From NCBI GenBank assembly GCA_945859605.1, contig OX243822.1, forward strand, positions 5,839,900 to 5,903,899: a DNA stretch of 64,000 nt, read 5' to 3'. Below, piece after piece: positions 34,523-45,173 of this stretch. This stretch comes from Lumbricus rubellus. Taxonomy: Eukaryota; Annelida; Clitellata; Crassiclitellata; Lumbricidae. A program made the position numbers and the translations under genes. Positions within the stretch are counted from its first letter, which is position 1; each line of letters starts with the position of its first letter. The notes under the pieces are model-generated. The model did not search any database, was not told the origin of the DNA, and saw nothing but the letters and a program-made list of their open reading frames with translations.

Positions 34523-37500
34523 ATGTCTAGTGTCACAATGGCTGCTGATTCAACTCAGGCTGATTTCACCCAACACAGGAGGGTGAGGCCAGCGGGAAAG
34601 GCTGCTGCTGCGTTGGTCCAGTTGGGTTTGAGAAGGGGGCGTCAGCACGTGCATCGCAGAGATCGTAGCCGAAGCAGACATCGTAGTTCATCGTCGAGAA
34701 GTCGAAAACCGAAAAGACACAGCAAGGAACATCAGGTCTCTGCTGTGATAATGTTTGGACTTATGGATTTTGGAATGGATTTTGTTAGTTGTTGTTGCTT
34801 TTATTTATTTTTTTATTGTGCCATTCGTTCGTAACTATCATTTGTTGTTGTCATCTTTATTGCTGTCGTTGTCTTCATGGACGTCGTCTGCGTTTTTTTC
34901 TTGTTGTTTTGATCTTTTTTCTTGTTGTTATCTTTGTGGGCATTATCTGCATTTTTTGTTTGTTGTTATCTTTTTGTCATCGTTATCTTCAGGACATCAC
35001 GTGCATGTTTTTAAATCGTTGTTATTATCTTTATTGTTGTCGTTATCTTCATGTGCATCATCTGCGTTTTTATTGTTATTATCTTTATTGTGATCATTCT
35101 ATAGTAGCTCTAGGAAAAAACCTGGACATCTCTCTACCTTCAATCTTTATAAACTCGCGACATTCCTCTGGGTTGCCGACGATCATCAAATACGATTCTC
35201 TTGGCTGAGGCGCGATATGACAGTTTGTTGTGAGCTTGTGTGAGCGCTATTCTCTGTTCCCAAGGAATGGACTTGACTGCAACTTTGCTCTTTGTTGTTC
35301 AAACTCTATTTTAAAAAAATCTCACTATTTCTGTCTGGCTTTCAAGCACTTTGGTATCTAACCACTGGTTTGTTCTGCATCTGACCCACACATTTCGATG
35401 CAACGGTACACGCATTTCAAATTTAATTAATTTACATATCAAAAATATTATTAATAAATTTAATGATACTAATATAATAATATGAAATTGGGATGCGGTG
35501 GCTTAGCGGTAAGTTTGTCGCCTAGTGACCAAAGGGTCAGAGGTTCAAGGTGCTCACCCAAAATTGTCTGTGAGGAAGGCAACGGGCAACCACCTCACTC
35601 GTCTCATCCCCAGGGGCGTAAAAGCAAGTGAACCTGCCTTCGGACAGAGAACTCTTCATCAATAATATGAAATTACACTTCTGTGCATGACTCTAGACAA
35701 AGAAAAGTCGCCGACTTCGCAACAGCAGTCAAAGTCGTAGTCATGACGACACGAGTGATCGAGACTCCGACCTTGACCTTTCCAAGGACCTGCTTCCGAT
35801 CTCCGGCTACGTCCGCATCAAGGACGAGATGGTCGATCACATGTTTCGCAGCATCAGCAACCGCAAGCTGCGTGCCATGCTGCCAGAAATTCTTCGGGTA
35901 CGGAGACGGGGGCTTATGATTTTGGGTCATGTTGGCTGAGTGGTTTTGTTTTGTCTGCATGGTTCTTGAAAGCTTTTCTGACAGTCTACATTTTCCAGTA
36001 CAATATGAATATTTGGCAACATTATATTTGCAATTTAATTATGCTCCCAAGTTTATGGAGTATATTACAAGTTCTCTGCTTCTTCAAATTGCTGACGTCA
36101 TTGATGAAAATTCAATTTTTTCAAATTTGGAATCTTTATTGTGCGTTTGCAGTTTTTAAAAATACGTGTAAGTGACAAAAACTAGTGTGTAGTATTTAAA
36201 ATTGTCGTTCAGGTGCTTGAAAAGTGTTTAAAATACTGAGAAAACTTTTGCACGACATTTTACCGATAGCCATCCATATCAGTGTTGTAATGGTTGCGAT
36301 GTTTTTGACTGGTGTGCCGAAAAATCCACGATGCGAAAATTCTGCGGTGCTTGATTGCAACTGAAGGAGTGTTTTCCGTGTATTTGTTTTCAGCCACTGA
36401 GTTCTGATGAGCTGAGGAAACTTTGCGTGGAGCAACTGGAGGTCATGTCGAAGAAACGTGTCTGTCGCATTCTCGGTGGTAGGAAGCCTTCTTCTGGATG
36501 AAATTGTTTCTCTGTCAGTTTAGTGTTCAGAGTGCTCAGTAGTACAGTGGGTAGCATGCAGGACTGTCAATTGAGAGCTGGGACAAGTTGGATAACTGCA
36601 AATAAGGCCTTGTCTTTTTCAATCGACCTGCACAAGTGCACATTTGAAGTGAATTTACGACTTAGTTCTGAATATCTCATTAATAACTAAGAGCGCTGGA
36701 GAATTTCAGATTTATGAATGTGGACACTCTGTTCAAGTTGCTTTTTTTGTGATTGTTACGATAATTCGTAGTGTTGTTCTAGTTACATGACTTCTTAACA
36801 TGGCCATAACTCATTCTCGATCATTTGCCTCAATTGGACGTCTCTTTGGAATGCGCTTTCTCCTTCTGTTCGATTTTGACTTCTGTCTGTCAGTCTCTCC
36901 TTTTCTTCCTTCTCTCTTCTCAACACTTGCTTCTTCTCGCAAGGCCTTGCACACTGGGAGCGCTTCTGAATGGTTTACTCTACAATAGGCGCATTATGAA
37001 TGACTAAATACAAGACAATATCAGGCTGCGAGCCGATAAATTTTTCAGAGCATCTACAGTAGCTGTTGTTGAGCAATGTTTTCAGAGGCGTTTTGTTTCT
37101 TTACAGGTGCAGATCCAGATATGATTTCATCGTCGGGAACTGAGGAGTATGATGACGACGAAGATGAAAATAGTTCGGGACGGTCACATGTTGCGGAAGA
37201 CGGTAGGTTGATGGGATGAATTTATGGTTTATGTTGACATTTTCTGTTTCTTTTCGACTCTGATAGCGGTAACTGTATCATCAACCTAACTAGGAAATCA
37301 TGTTTGACGAGAATGCTTTATCATATTTGAATGTAATACCATATAAACCAAAGTGCAGCATGAATTGTTGGTCATTAAAAGAACACAGTTTTTATTTTAA
37401 AGAAAAATTTACATTGGATTTATTTTGGACCTAGGATTTTGTGCTATTTGAAACATTTTGACATTGATTGGATATAGAAATTATGTACGTTTGTTTATTA

Positions 37501-40500
37501 TACCATGTCTGTACACCGAAATGCGGATAGCATTTTGGTATATTAAAGAAAATTCTTATCTTATCATCAGTTCTTGACATTTGGTCATTATTCAGTCCAA
37601 TGCTCCCCTTAATGTTAGTCCGTGTTTGATCGTACCTCCATCATGCAAAGCCGTGCTTTTCTGTGTTTGGCCTGGTGCTATGGAATGGCCGCTCCCTCTT
37701 GAGCTGTGCCTGTTCCCTTGGTCTCTGACTCATTCTGTAAGCACTTGAAAACTGTTCTTTTTGGCCATGCTGGAGTCAGGAGAACCTCTGAGTAGTTTCC
37801 TATAAGAGGTGCTATGTAAATACTTGAATGAATGAAGGAACAGTGATTTTTAGGTTCATGTGTATTTTGTCTATCCAGTGTGAGCATAGTCTTGGTTTGC
37901 CGACGTCATCATACAATATCTTAATAACATACGTTAATTAAGCTTAGAACATGTTGGAAATGTGTCTTAGAGAGGTTCAAGCGCCTTCATGAGGTTATTG
38001 TAAGGCGCTATATAAATGTTCATATACATATATGGAATTGCTTTTCCAGATGGTCCGAATGTTGGAAGTGCCTATGCTGAAAACGAGGTCGTCAACTCAA
38101 CAGCTCTGTCCACTGCGGATGATTTGCCCTTGAAGGATAGCAATGTCACGAGGCATGTTTGTCTTTATCACAACTATTTTCATTTATTACTAGCTGAACC
38201 CGGCCACGCGTTGCTGTGGCTGAAAAGAGGCTCCCCTCCTCCTCCCCTCCCCCTCCCTCTCCCCTCCCCCTCCTCTCCCCCTCCCCTCCCCGTCCCCTCC
38301 CTCTTTCCCTCCCCTCCCCTCCCACTCCCCTCCCCCTCCCCTCCCCCTCTTCCTCCTCTCCCTCTCTTCCTCCCTCTCCCTCTCCCCCTCCCTTCCCTTT
38401 CCCCCTTCCCCTCCTCCCTCTCCCTCCCACTCCCCTTCCCCTCTCCCTTCCCCTCCGTCCCCCTCCCCTTCCCCCTCCCCTCCGCTCCCTCCCCACCGTC
38501 TTTGTCCCGCTCCCTCCACTCCTTTCCTCCGTCGCAGCGTCCATTCCAAGCCCAAAGGCCGCTTTGTGAAAAGGCCTAAAAGCGGCCTCTTTGGAAAATT
38601 AATCGCGACTCGCTTATGACGTCATAGCACGCCACCTCATTGATGTTTCGTTGCTGTGTTTGGAGACGGCGTTTATGAAATCTCTGCAGCCGTGTGGGAC
38701 GTGTTTAGTTTGCAAATGGCGGACGAAGGGATTGCAAAGTTCACTTTTTGTGGAAACGGTTGGGTTTTTTCAGGTGAAAACATCTTAAGACACGGTGCTA
38801 TTTGAATGGAAGGTTTTGGTAAATTTTCACAACAATCCGTGCGTAGCTTTCGGCGTGGTAATGCGACGAACTATTGGAAAGTTTCATTTTTATTTATATA
38901 GATTCTGCAAGTGAAGTAGTTCATGACAGTTTGTATGTGCACTTGTTATAGTGCCTCTTCAAGCTCTCTACTCAGAGGCAGTCCTGAATGCAGAACGGAC
39001 ACTGCATCAGAGTTTCACGCTGTAACGCTGAGCAATTGTGAGTGAAGGACTTGCCCAAGGTCCTTACGCGGCGAGGTGAATTCGAACCTCAAACCTTCCG
39101 GCTCCAAGGCAACGACGCCACCACTACACCACCATGCCCCACAAACAAGGATGGACGGATAGATAGAAGGAAAGAAGGAGAAAAACAAGAAGGAAGGGTG
39201 GAATGAGGGAAGGAATGAAGAAGGAGCGAATGAGGAATTGAATGAAGACTAGATGGAAGAGCGAAAGCTATGGAGAGAATTATTGGAGGAATGAAAAAAC
39301 CGGATATGATTAAGTATAGTTTAAAATAATAGAAGGTTTGAGTTTACAACTTTTAGTTTGTTTTTTGCAGTCACGCGGAGAATCGAGATAACAATGTCAA
39401 CGACAACAATAGAAATGACAATCCAGTCATCAATTCTTCGCGGAACAAGGAACTCGACTCGGCAGGAAGAGACAGCCACGCAGCAGCAGGGGACCAAGAC
39501 GGCGGAGCAGCGACAGACGGAAGGACGAAAGAGGACGAGGAGGATGGAGAGGAAACGTCAACAGTTGTGGAGAAAGCTTCACGAGTTGACCACAGGGGAT
39601 TGGACGGCGACGAGATCTTTGGAATAACGATAAAGATGAATGACGCCAGGTTTGGAGTGGACGAGGTGGAGGGTTTGGTGGATGCAGGCGGAGGTTCCTA
39701 CAGTCAGGAGGAGAGCGTGAGGATGAACAGACGCAACATCGAGCGCAGCTACAGAGCGAAGCAGCTTGACGATGATGAGCGAGAGAATGATAGTGATGGA
39801 GGGGGCGGTGGAAGAAAGAGGAATGTGGCACGGGAGAAGGGTGGGTCGGGGAGTGTGGTGGTGCATTCCAGGGTGAAGAAGAGCAAGGAGGAGGTGATGT
39901 CGGATGGCGATAGCATTCCGAATAGTCTGCCGAATCTCGATTCGGAGCCGGAGGAAACGTGCTGTCCGTTTGTCTTCTTGGATGTGAGTATTCGTTCACT
40001 CATTCATGCTTCATTCGGAGGGTTTATATAGCGCCATTGCATGATATCTACTCAGAGGTGCTCCCAGCCCAACTGCTGTGATAAAGAATTGTTTCCATAT
40101 GCTTGTAGAAGGTGTATGCAGAGTCCATGGATAAAAGAATACGAAGTTCTGAAGGAAGGTTATTCATGCCACTTATCACCAGGCTGTCATTTCATGTCAG
40201 GAGTCATGTTTTTAATGAATTTTGAGATTTGTGAATCATTATGTCAGATCACAAGTTGCACTGATTGCAATGCAGCCTATTGACAGGGTTTCCTACTGGT
40301 GTATTATTATTCTTAAGTTGTTTAATGATTAGCTATAAATTTTTAGTAATTAATTGTTGAATATTGTTAATTTCTTAATACTTAATTGTTGAATATTATT
40401 ATTAATTTTTAAAAATTAATTGTTGAATATTATTATTAATTTTTTAGTTATTAATTATTGAATTGGTCAGCTCGTGTGAGTAGGATGGCTCATTATAATT

Positions 40501-43104
40501 CTTAATAAAGAATTTATGTGGAACTGCTTTCTAATGCTCAAAACAAAACCTCAGCCGATGACATGAAATACAAGCCGTAATCAAGTCAACATCCAGAGTT
40601 TCAGTCTATCAAGCATGGGGGGGGGGGAACAGTTGAAAAGCATTTAAAAAAAAATCATTTCAAGAATTTATATAGCACCCGTTAAAGAAGCTGCTCAGAG
40701 TTGCTCCCAGTTCAACCACGTTGATGCAAATGGATCTTCAGACACTACAGTGTCTGGTAAAATGCATACATCCTGTCTTGCATTATCACATAAAATTATT
40801 GGTTCTGTTGAATTTCATTCTAATTCTCATCATTGTTATTCATTTTTTCAGACAAAGTCCGGCCAAGAACCGAAAAAAGCAGTCGAGACAGATCAGAGGA
40901 ACTCCGTGTCCGGAAAATTACCCGAGACAACTCTCACGACCGGAGTCTCGGACTCCAAAGAAGTCAGCACGGATTGTGACTTGACTTCCGGTCAAGACAG
41001 GTTGACACACGGAAAGAGTTCATCAGTGGACCAGTTGCATTGCCATGATGGAGGAACAACTGCGATACATGCTGCTGATAAAACTAGAGAGCAGAAAGAG
41101 TTGGTTGAGGAGACTGTCGTGGATGGTTCTGAAACGGAGAACGTGGATAAGTCTCGTAAGAAATCCAGTTCTCCGCAGTTGCGAGATGTTGTTGAATCGG
41201 CGAACGACGGAGACGAAATGATAATCGAGGTTCACGAGCACGAATTCAGCGACGATGGGTGTGACGGGGATGCAGGTTTTGAACGGGATAGAGAAAACGA
41301 TGTGGAGAAAGGGACGGAAGATTCAGCAAAAGACGACGGGGTTTTAGGGGAAATCCCTCGGCGTAGAGAGGGTAGAGGTTCCGACGTGCAACGTGAGGGT
41401 GAAGAGACAAAGTTAACTGACGATGATAAGAGGGTTGGTTTGTCGGAGAAACTGGAGATGGAGAATAGCAGAGGGTTGTGTCTAGAAGAGGATGATACCG
41501 TCATTCCAGTAGGGCTTAAAGGTGCAGGGAGCGAGCAGAGACCAATGAAGAGGAAGAGCGTCGAAACGACAGACGAGGTATTGCAAGCGAAGATGCAGAA
41601 GGTCGTCGGTAGAGCACCAACGTCTGGCGAACGCCAATCGGAGGAAAGGTCCGAGTCAAATTCGGAGCAGAGGAAGAGCGTTCGAATGAAGAACTCTAGT
41701 CCAGCCGACGCCAGGGATGTCCCAGCATCTAAGACAGATTTTCAATCGGAGAATAGACCAAACAACGCTTCGGATGCTGGTCACAGGTCCGAAAGTGTGG
41801 GAGGTTCAAGGGCGTCAGCGTCGCTAATGAATCCGAAGAGAGATGGATCTCTGGCGCCAACCACTGCCGAGCAGCAGAACGTCGGAAAGAGTCCGTCGAA
41901 GTTGTCCCAGGCGTCGAGCTCGGAAGATGCTTTGTCCAGCAGGAGGGTCACTAGAACTGGAAATCCAGATGTGGCGTCTCGTGCGAGGGTTGACCGGCCA
42001 GAGATTAGTAGCAGCCGAGCGGAGTCGGGTGAGAATGTTGATGCCGGGGGACGTGGTGTGACCACTTCAAAAGTTCCGCCTCATCGTGCACCATCTCATC
42101 AGAAGCAGGGGTCCGCCGACCGCGCCTTGTCCTCCGCGGAAGCTGGGAAGGAGCCGGCGACGCCGATTCTTTCGAAGACGCAACTGGAGATCCTAGAGCT
42201 GGAGATGAGGGCGCGCGCCATCAAGGCGATGCTCAAGGCACAGGAGGAACTGGAGAAGCGCGAAGAGAAGGTCAAGACGGACGAGAAACAACGTCGATCG
42301 GTCGTACCGTCGGCGGCCGTCCAGCTGCCGAGGTCGTCGGAGGGTCGCAGCGTCGTTCGTCCTCCGGAATCGAAGATGATAAGAATCGGGGCGGGTTACC
42401 GAGGAGACGCGAGCACCCCCGGTGGACCAAAGACTGGTGGAGCGGATCTAGCGCCGCCGAGAGTTGTTCGCAGCGACGTTGTGGCCACTCCGCGGCAACA
42501 ATCGCAAGACAAGCGACTGGTCGAGAGGCGACCCGCGTCCGCCCTCTCCGAGGGAGCGTCGTCGTTCACGCGAACGGTGCAGCAGTCGAGTCAGGTCAGC
42601 GTCGCCCGACCGGGTTTCAAACCGCTCAGAGATGTCGTCGCCTCGAACCGATTCCCAGCGTCTGCTTACCGTCTGGTGAAGAGGCCACTCGTGACGTCGG
42701 CCACAAGAGGAAGAGGCGGAGGAGCAGCGAGAGGTGTCAGTTGTACGGGGTCGAGGATCGTCCGGTTGTCCAGCGGGCCAAGAGCGGACAATCGGTCGGT
42801 GGTGCCTGCTCAGAGACTGATCGCGATGCGGCAGACTTCGGGCGGACCAGACAAGACCGCCAAGATGATGGCGGCTGGCGATCGGGAGGACGTGAGAAGG
42901 GTTGTCGCCTCGTCCTCTGTGTCGGTGGTTCGGGCGAGTCCAGCCGTCAAAGTCATGGACAGTTCTCTACGGTATGGAAACCGTAACAGGGTGCACGCTC
43001 CTTCGCCCAACAGAGACCAAAAACGATCAGTTGTCGCTTGGAATCGCCGCGGCGGCGGCGGTGGTGGATATAAGCAGCAAGCAAACAGGGCAGGTCGATT
43101 CTGA
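34523..43104 (+). CDS. CAAP1: CAAP1-like protein (caspase activity and apoptosis inhibitor 1 family), seven exons
   Basis: Exons 34523-34735, 35697-35897, 36394-36478, 37107-37202, 38050-38152, 39371-39983 and 40852-43104 join with matching phases (0,0,1,1,2,0), giving about 1,187 codons. Residues 1-95 are Arg/Ser-rich (RDRSRSRHRSSSSRSRK). Exons 2-3 encode the family core: YVRIKDEMVDHMFRSISNRK, LRAMLPEILR, LSSDELRKLCVEQLEVMSKK, RVCRILGG. An acidic segment follows (EEYDDDEDE), then low-complexity sequence, then near the C-terminus QLEILELEMRARAIKAMLKA, the second conserved family motif, and a Gly/Arg-rich end (NRRGGGGGGYKQQANRAGRF). Vertebrate CAAP1 is about 360 residues, so this protein is more than three times as long, the extra length lying between the two conserved parts and after the second. 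Start chosen as the first ATG in the frame, preceded by ATCAAA. Intron 5 would need a GC donor. Confidence 0.85.
35490..35660 (+). mobile_element. tRNA-headed SINE with 14-bp TSD
   Basis: AATAATATGAAATT flanks both sides (35476-35489, 35661-35674). The 171-bp body begins GGGATGCGGTGGCTTAGCGG, with TTAGCGGTAAG (A box) and GAGGTTCAAGG (B box). The right duplication ends 22 bp before the acceptor of CAAP1 exon 2, so insertion stopped just short of the splice site. Confidence 0.8.
36880..37018 (+). mobile_element. LINE 3' end fragment
   Basis: TTGCACACTGGGAGCGCTTCTGAATGGTTT...TAGGCGCATTATGAATGACT then AATACAAGACAAT. Intron 3 of the CAAP1-like gene, 89 bp upstream of the exon 4 acceptor. Confidence 0.6.
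37675..37835 (+). mobile_element. LINE 3' end with polymerase C-terminal remnant
   Basis: Translates as GAMEWPLPLELCLFPWSL with STLKTVLFGHAG following, then AGGAGAACCTCTGAGTAG...AAGAGGTGCTATGTAAAT and (GAAT)n. Intron 4 of the CAAP1-like gene. Confidence 0.65.
37965..38020 (+). mobile_element. Truncated repeat tail next to CAAP1 exon 5
   Basis: AGCGCCTTCATGAGGTTATT then GTAAGGCGCTATATAAATG, a variant hairpin tail also at about 16510-16555. Ends about 30 bp before the acceptor of exon 5. Confidence 0.55.
38190..38902 (-). mobile_element. Helitron-like non-autonomous element, copy 2
   Basis: On the minus strand: A|TCTATATAAATAAAAATG at the 5' end (38902) and hairpin GCCACAGCAACGCGTGGC followed by CTAG|T at the 3' end (38190). 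The 38225-38530 interval is a pyrimidine array (CCCCTCCC-type) on the plus strand. Shares AAACTTTCCAATAGT with copy 1. Its 3' end begins 38 bp after CAAP1 exon 5. Long Pro-rich and Gly-rich frames over the array are not genes. Confidence 0.75.
38940..39142 (-). mobile_element. Full-length tRNA-headed SINE with LINE-type tail
   Basis: Reverse of the copy at 58211: tail TAGTGCCTCTTCAAGC...ACTCAGAGGC at the low end and head with GAGGTTCGAATTC (B box) near 39080, A-box region CCACCACTACACCACCATGC (reverse) at 39117-39136. Confidence 0.75.
40018..40072 (-). mobile_element. LINE 3' tail after CAAP1 exon 6
   Basis: TTTATATAGCGCC...CTACTCAGAGGTGCTCCCAG, inserted 35 bp beyond the exon 6 donor. A similar minus-strand tail lies at 40665-40720 (TTTATATAGCACC...GCTCAGAGTTGCTCCCAG). 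Confidence 0.65.
40852..43104 (+). CDS. CAAP1: Large terminal exon of the CAAP1-like gene
   Basis: 2,253 nt, 750 codons plus stop, preceded by a TTTTTTCAG acceptor. Highly charged, mostly disordered-looking sequence (Ser, Arg, Glu, Asp). Holds the conserved LELEMRARAIKAM motif near codon 445 of the exon, followed by a basic region with SRIVRLSSG and a Gly6 run near the end. Compositionally close to nuclear RNA-associated proteins. The GC content is clearly higher than that of the surrounding introns, which supports coding use. Confidence 0.85.
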   Translation, partial: TKSGQEPKKAVETDQRNSVSGKLPETTLTTGVSDSKEVSTDCDLTSGQDRLTHGKSSSVDQLHCHDGGTTAIHAADKTREQKELVEETVVDGSETENVDKSRKKSSSPQLRDVVESANDGDEMIIEVHEHEFSDDGCDGDAGFERDRENDVEKGTEDSAKDDGVLGEIPRRREGRGSDVQREGEETKLTDDDKRVGLSEKLEMENSRGLCLEEDDTVIPVGLKGAGSEQRPMKRKSVETTDEVLQAKMQKVVGRAPTSGERQSEERSESNSEQRKSVRMKNSSPADARDVPASKTDFQSENRPNNASDAGHRSESVGGSRASASLMNPKRDGSLAPTTAEQQNVGKSPSKLSQASSSEDALSSRRVTRTGNPDVASRARVDRPEISSSRAESGENVDAGGRGVTTSKVPPHRAPSHQKQGSADRALSSAEAGKEPATPILSKTQLEILELEMRARAIKAMLKAQEELEKREEKVKTDEKQRRSVVPSAAVQLPRSSEGRSVVRPPESKMIRIGAGYRGDASTPGGPKTGGADLAPPRVVRSDVVATPRQQSQDKRLVERRPASALSEGASSFTRTVQQSSQVSVARPGFKPLRDVVASNRFPASAYRLVKRPLVTSATRGRGGGAARGVSCTGSRIVRLSSGPRADNRSVVPAQRLIAMRQTSGGPDKTAKMMAAGDREDVRRVVASSSVSVVRASPAVKVMDSSLRYGNRNRVHAPSPNRDQKRSVVAWNRRGGGGGGYKQQANRAGRF

Positions 43105-43171
43105 GAACGCGTTCGATATCTCAGCGCTCGACATGTCGTGCTAAACTGGTGTACTGTGCAAGGGGCTAGAG

Positions 43172-43518
43172 CAGCGGTTCCCAACCCGTGGCCCGCGGAG
43201 TCTCAGAAAATGGCACGCCAGGCCTCACAAATGGCCCTCATCTCTAAAAAAGTTTTGAAAATATATGAAAAATTGACAATTTGGACAGGATGGAATATAT
43301 AATTATTTTCTATTACAAATTATTTTATTTTGAAGTCTATAAACATCAAACATTCTACTCTGAATCAATTCTAAATTTTTTTATCTGCTTTTAGTTTTAT
43401 TAAAGTTTAGCATTGGTGCCCCTTAAATGCCCTAATGTCCTTTAACTAAGAAAGTGGCCCTAGTGTCCTCCAACTTAGAAAAAGTGGCCCTACGGTCAAA
43501 AAAGGTTGGGAACTACTG
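43172..43518. mobile_element. hAT-type MITE, 347 bp, perfect 8-bp TSD
   Basis: GGCTAGAG at 43164-43171 and 43519-43526. Left end CAGCGGTTCCCAACCCGTGG, right end GGTTGGGAACTACTG: 15-bp inverted repeats with few mismatches. Lies 67 bp after the CAAP1 stop, so probably within its 3' UTR or just beyond. Confidence 0.85.
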
Positions 43519-43533
43519 GGCTAGAGGATAGAA

Positions 43534-43602
43534 TACCATATTTTCGCGCATATAGCACGCGGGTTATATAAGGGTGCATGTTATACTCGCGAAAATACGG
43601 TA
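43534..43602. repeat. Short inverted-repeat element (69 bp)
   Basis: TACCATATTTTCGCG and CGCGAAAATACGGTA form 15-bp arms (14/15) around a 39-bp loop containing GCACGCGGGTTATATAAGGG. The whole unit can fold as one hairpin. No target duplication could be defined. Confidence 0.6.
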
Positions 43603-44900
43603 CATGTCACTCTGATGTATTACAAAGGTTTGCGAGGACAAAATGAGGGTTAAGAACATCAATATTAATTTCAATTAGCGATGTGATGGGCTGTTGACCA
43701 GTGGAGAGTCTGCAGTCCTGGGTCCCTTTCGTTAAGCTGACAACCAAACAGTTTTGTCTATGAATGATTTGAGCAAATATTTAAGCGTAGACCTTTTTCT
43801 TTTCAAGTGTACAATACTGTCTTGGGAAATCGATAACTAAAATTGATGTTCATTGGTTTGTTTGCGTTTATTTATTAGGCGCATTTACGTAGTACTAAGG
43901 GTGGAGTGAAAATCCCAGCAGTTCAACGATATACTCATTATAGTGTGCATAGTTTTGAACTGCTGTGATTGGTGTGTTTAAATGTTTAGCGGAGTGTTTG
44001 CTGCCAGGGCTTTTTTTAACGTGCAGTTGTACGCAAAGTGTGCAGTTGTAGAAGGACTTCTGTACAGTTAAAAGTAGCAAAAGGTCATTGTCTTGCGATT
44101 GGAGGTAATTTACCATAGATGATGGAAAAGGAAAGAAGTTGTGCAGTTCTAAAAATTCATTAAAAACAGCCTTGTTTGCTGCTATATATTGTCGACTTAC
44201 AATCATTTAATTCATTTAAAACACTGATACCTGTAACACTTTAAAAAAATTTTCTTTAAATTTTAAATTTGTTTAATAATTGTCAAATTTTACAGCTTGT
44301 TGGGGCATAATCTTAGAGAACGAATTTTAAAGAAATATTTTGCATGATAACTAACTATAACTCTTTTCTCTCCTACTTATCCCAACCCCTTTCACACTCT
44401 AGCATTAATCCCTCTTGTGAAATAATGAACCTTGCGCATAGTAAAGGAGTCGATGGAATTGACCCTGCTATAGCCATATCAACATTACCTAAAATTGCAA
44501 TCCCGCTATCAGAGATTGTTAACTGCTCGTTTGCCACTGGGGTATTCCCCTCTGCACTGAAAACTGCCAAGGTCATACCCATTCATAGAAAGGGCCCAAG
44601 GAATAATGTTTCTAACTACAGACCGATTTTATGTACTCCCATTCTTCGCTAAAATATTTGAAAAATTAATGTACGCACGTTTAAATAGGTTTTTTTTATC
44701 AAAAGAAAAAGTACTATTTCAGGCTCTCAAGCATGGATTCCAACATGGTTATTCTACATACATGCCCCTTCTAAACATACAAGACAAAATCTCTATAATG
44801 CAATTGAAAATAATGAATACTCCTTTGGTATCTTCCTTGATGTAGCCAAAGCATTTGAATCTGTAAATCATCATATTTTGATCAAAAACTGTATCACTAT

Positions 44901-45062
44901 TGATGGATACTCTGATATGTACACTCTAGTGACTTGTATGCACACTCTAGGATGCATAGTCTGGGGAGTAGTGTCACTTCCGGTTTCGATGTTTTCCTGT
45001 TGTGTTTACTTTTACCGTTGAATAAATGTTTAATAATCTAATTCGATTATCAGAACATAACA
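44901..45062 (+). repeat. 5' LTR
   Basis: 162 bp, TG...CA ends, carrying TGAATAAATG as probable polyadenylation signal and ACTCTAGTGACTTGTATGCA near the start. Very short for a Ty3-type LTR. Confidence 0.93.
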
Positions 45063-45173
45063 TGGCGCAGCCGACAATTATTTCATAATAGATCAGGTTA
45101 GCGAACACACTAACGAACTTCGCCAACAAACGCTAAATGATTTTATAAGCACGCAAACTGTACGCAAAACACA

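Noticed and set aside
43895..44206. 103-codon minus-strand frame
   Set aside because: Open but with no recognised motif, lying between the CAAP1 end and a LINE remnant; insufficient support for a gene.
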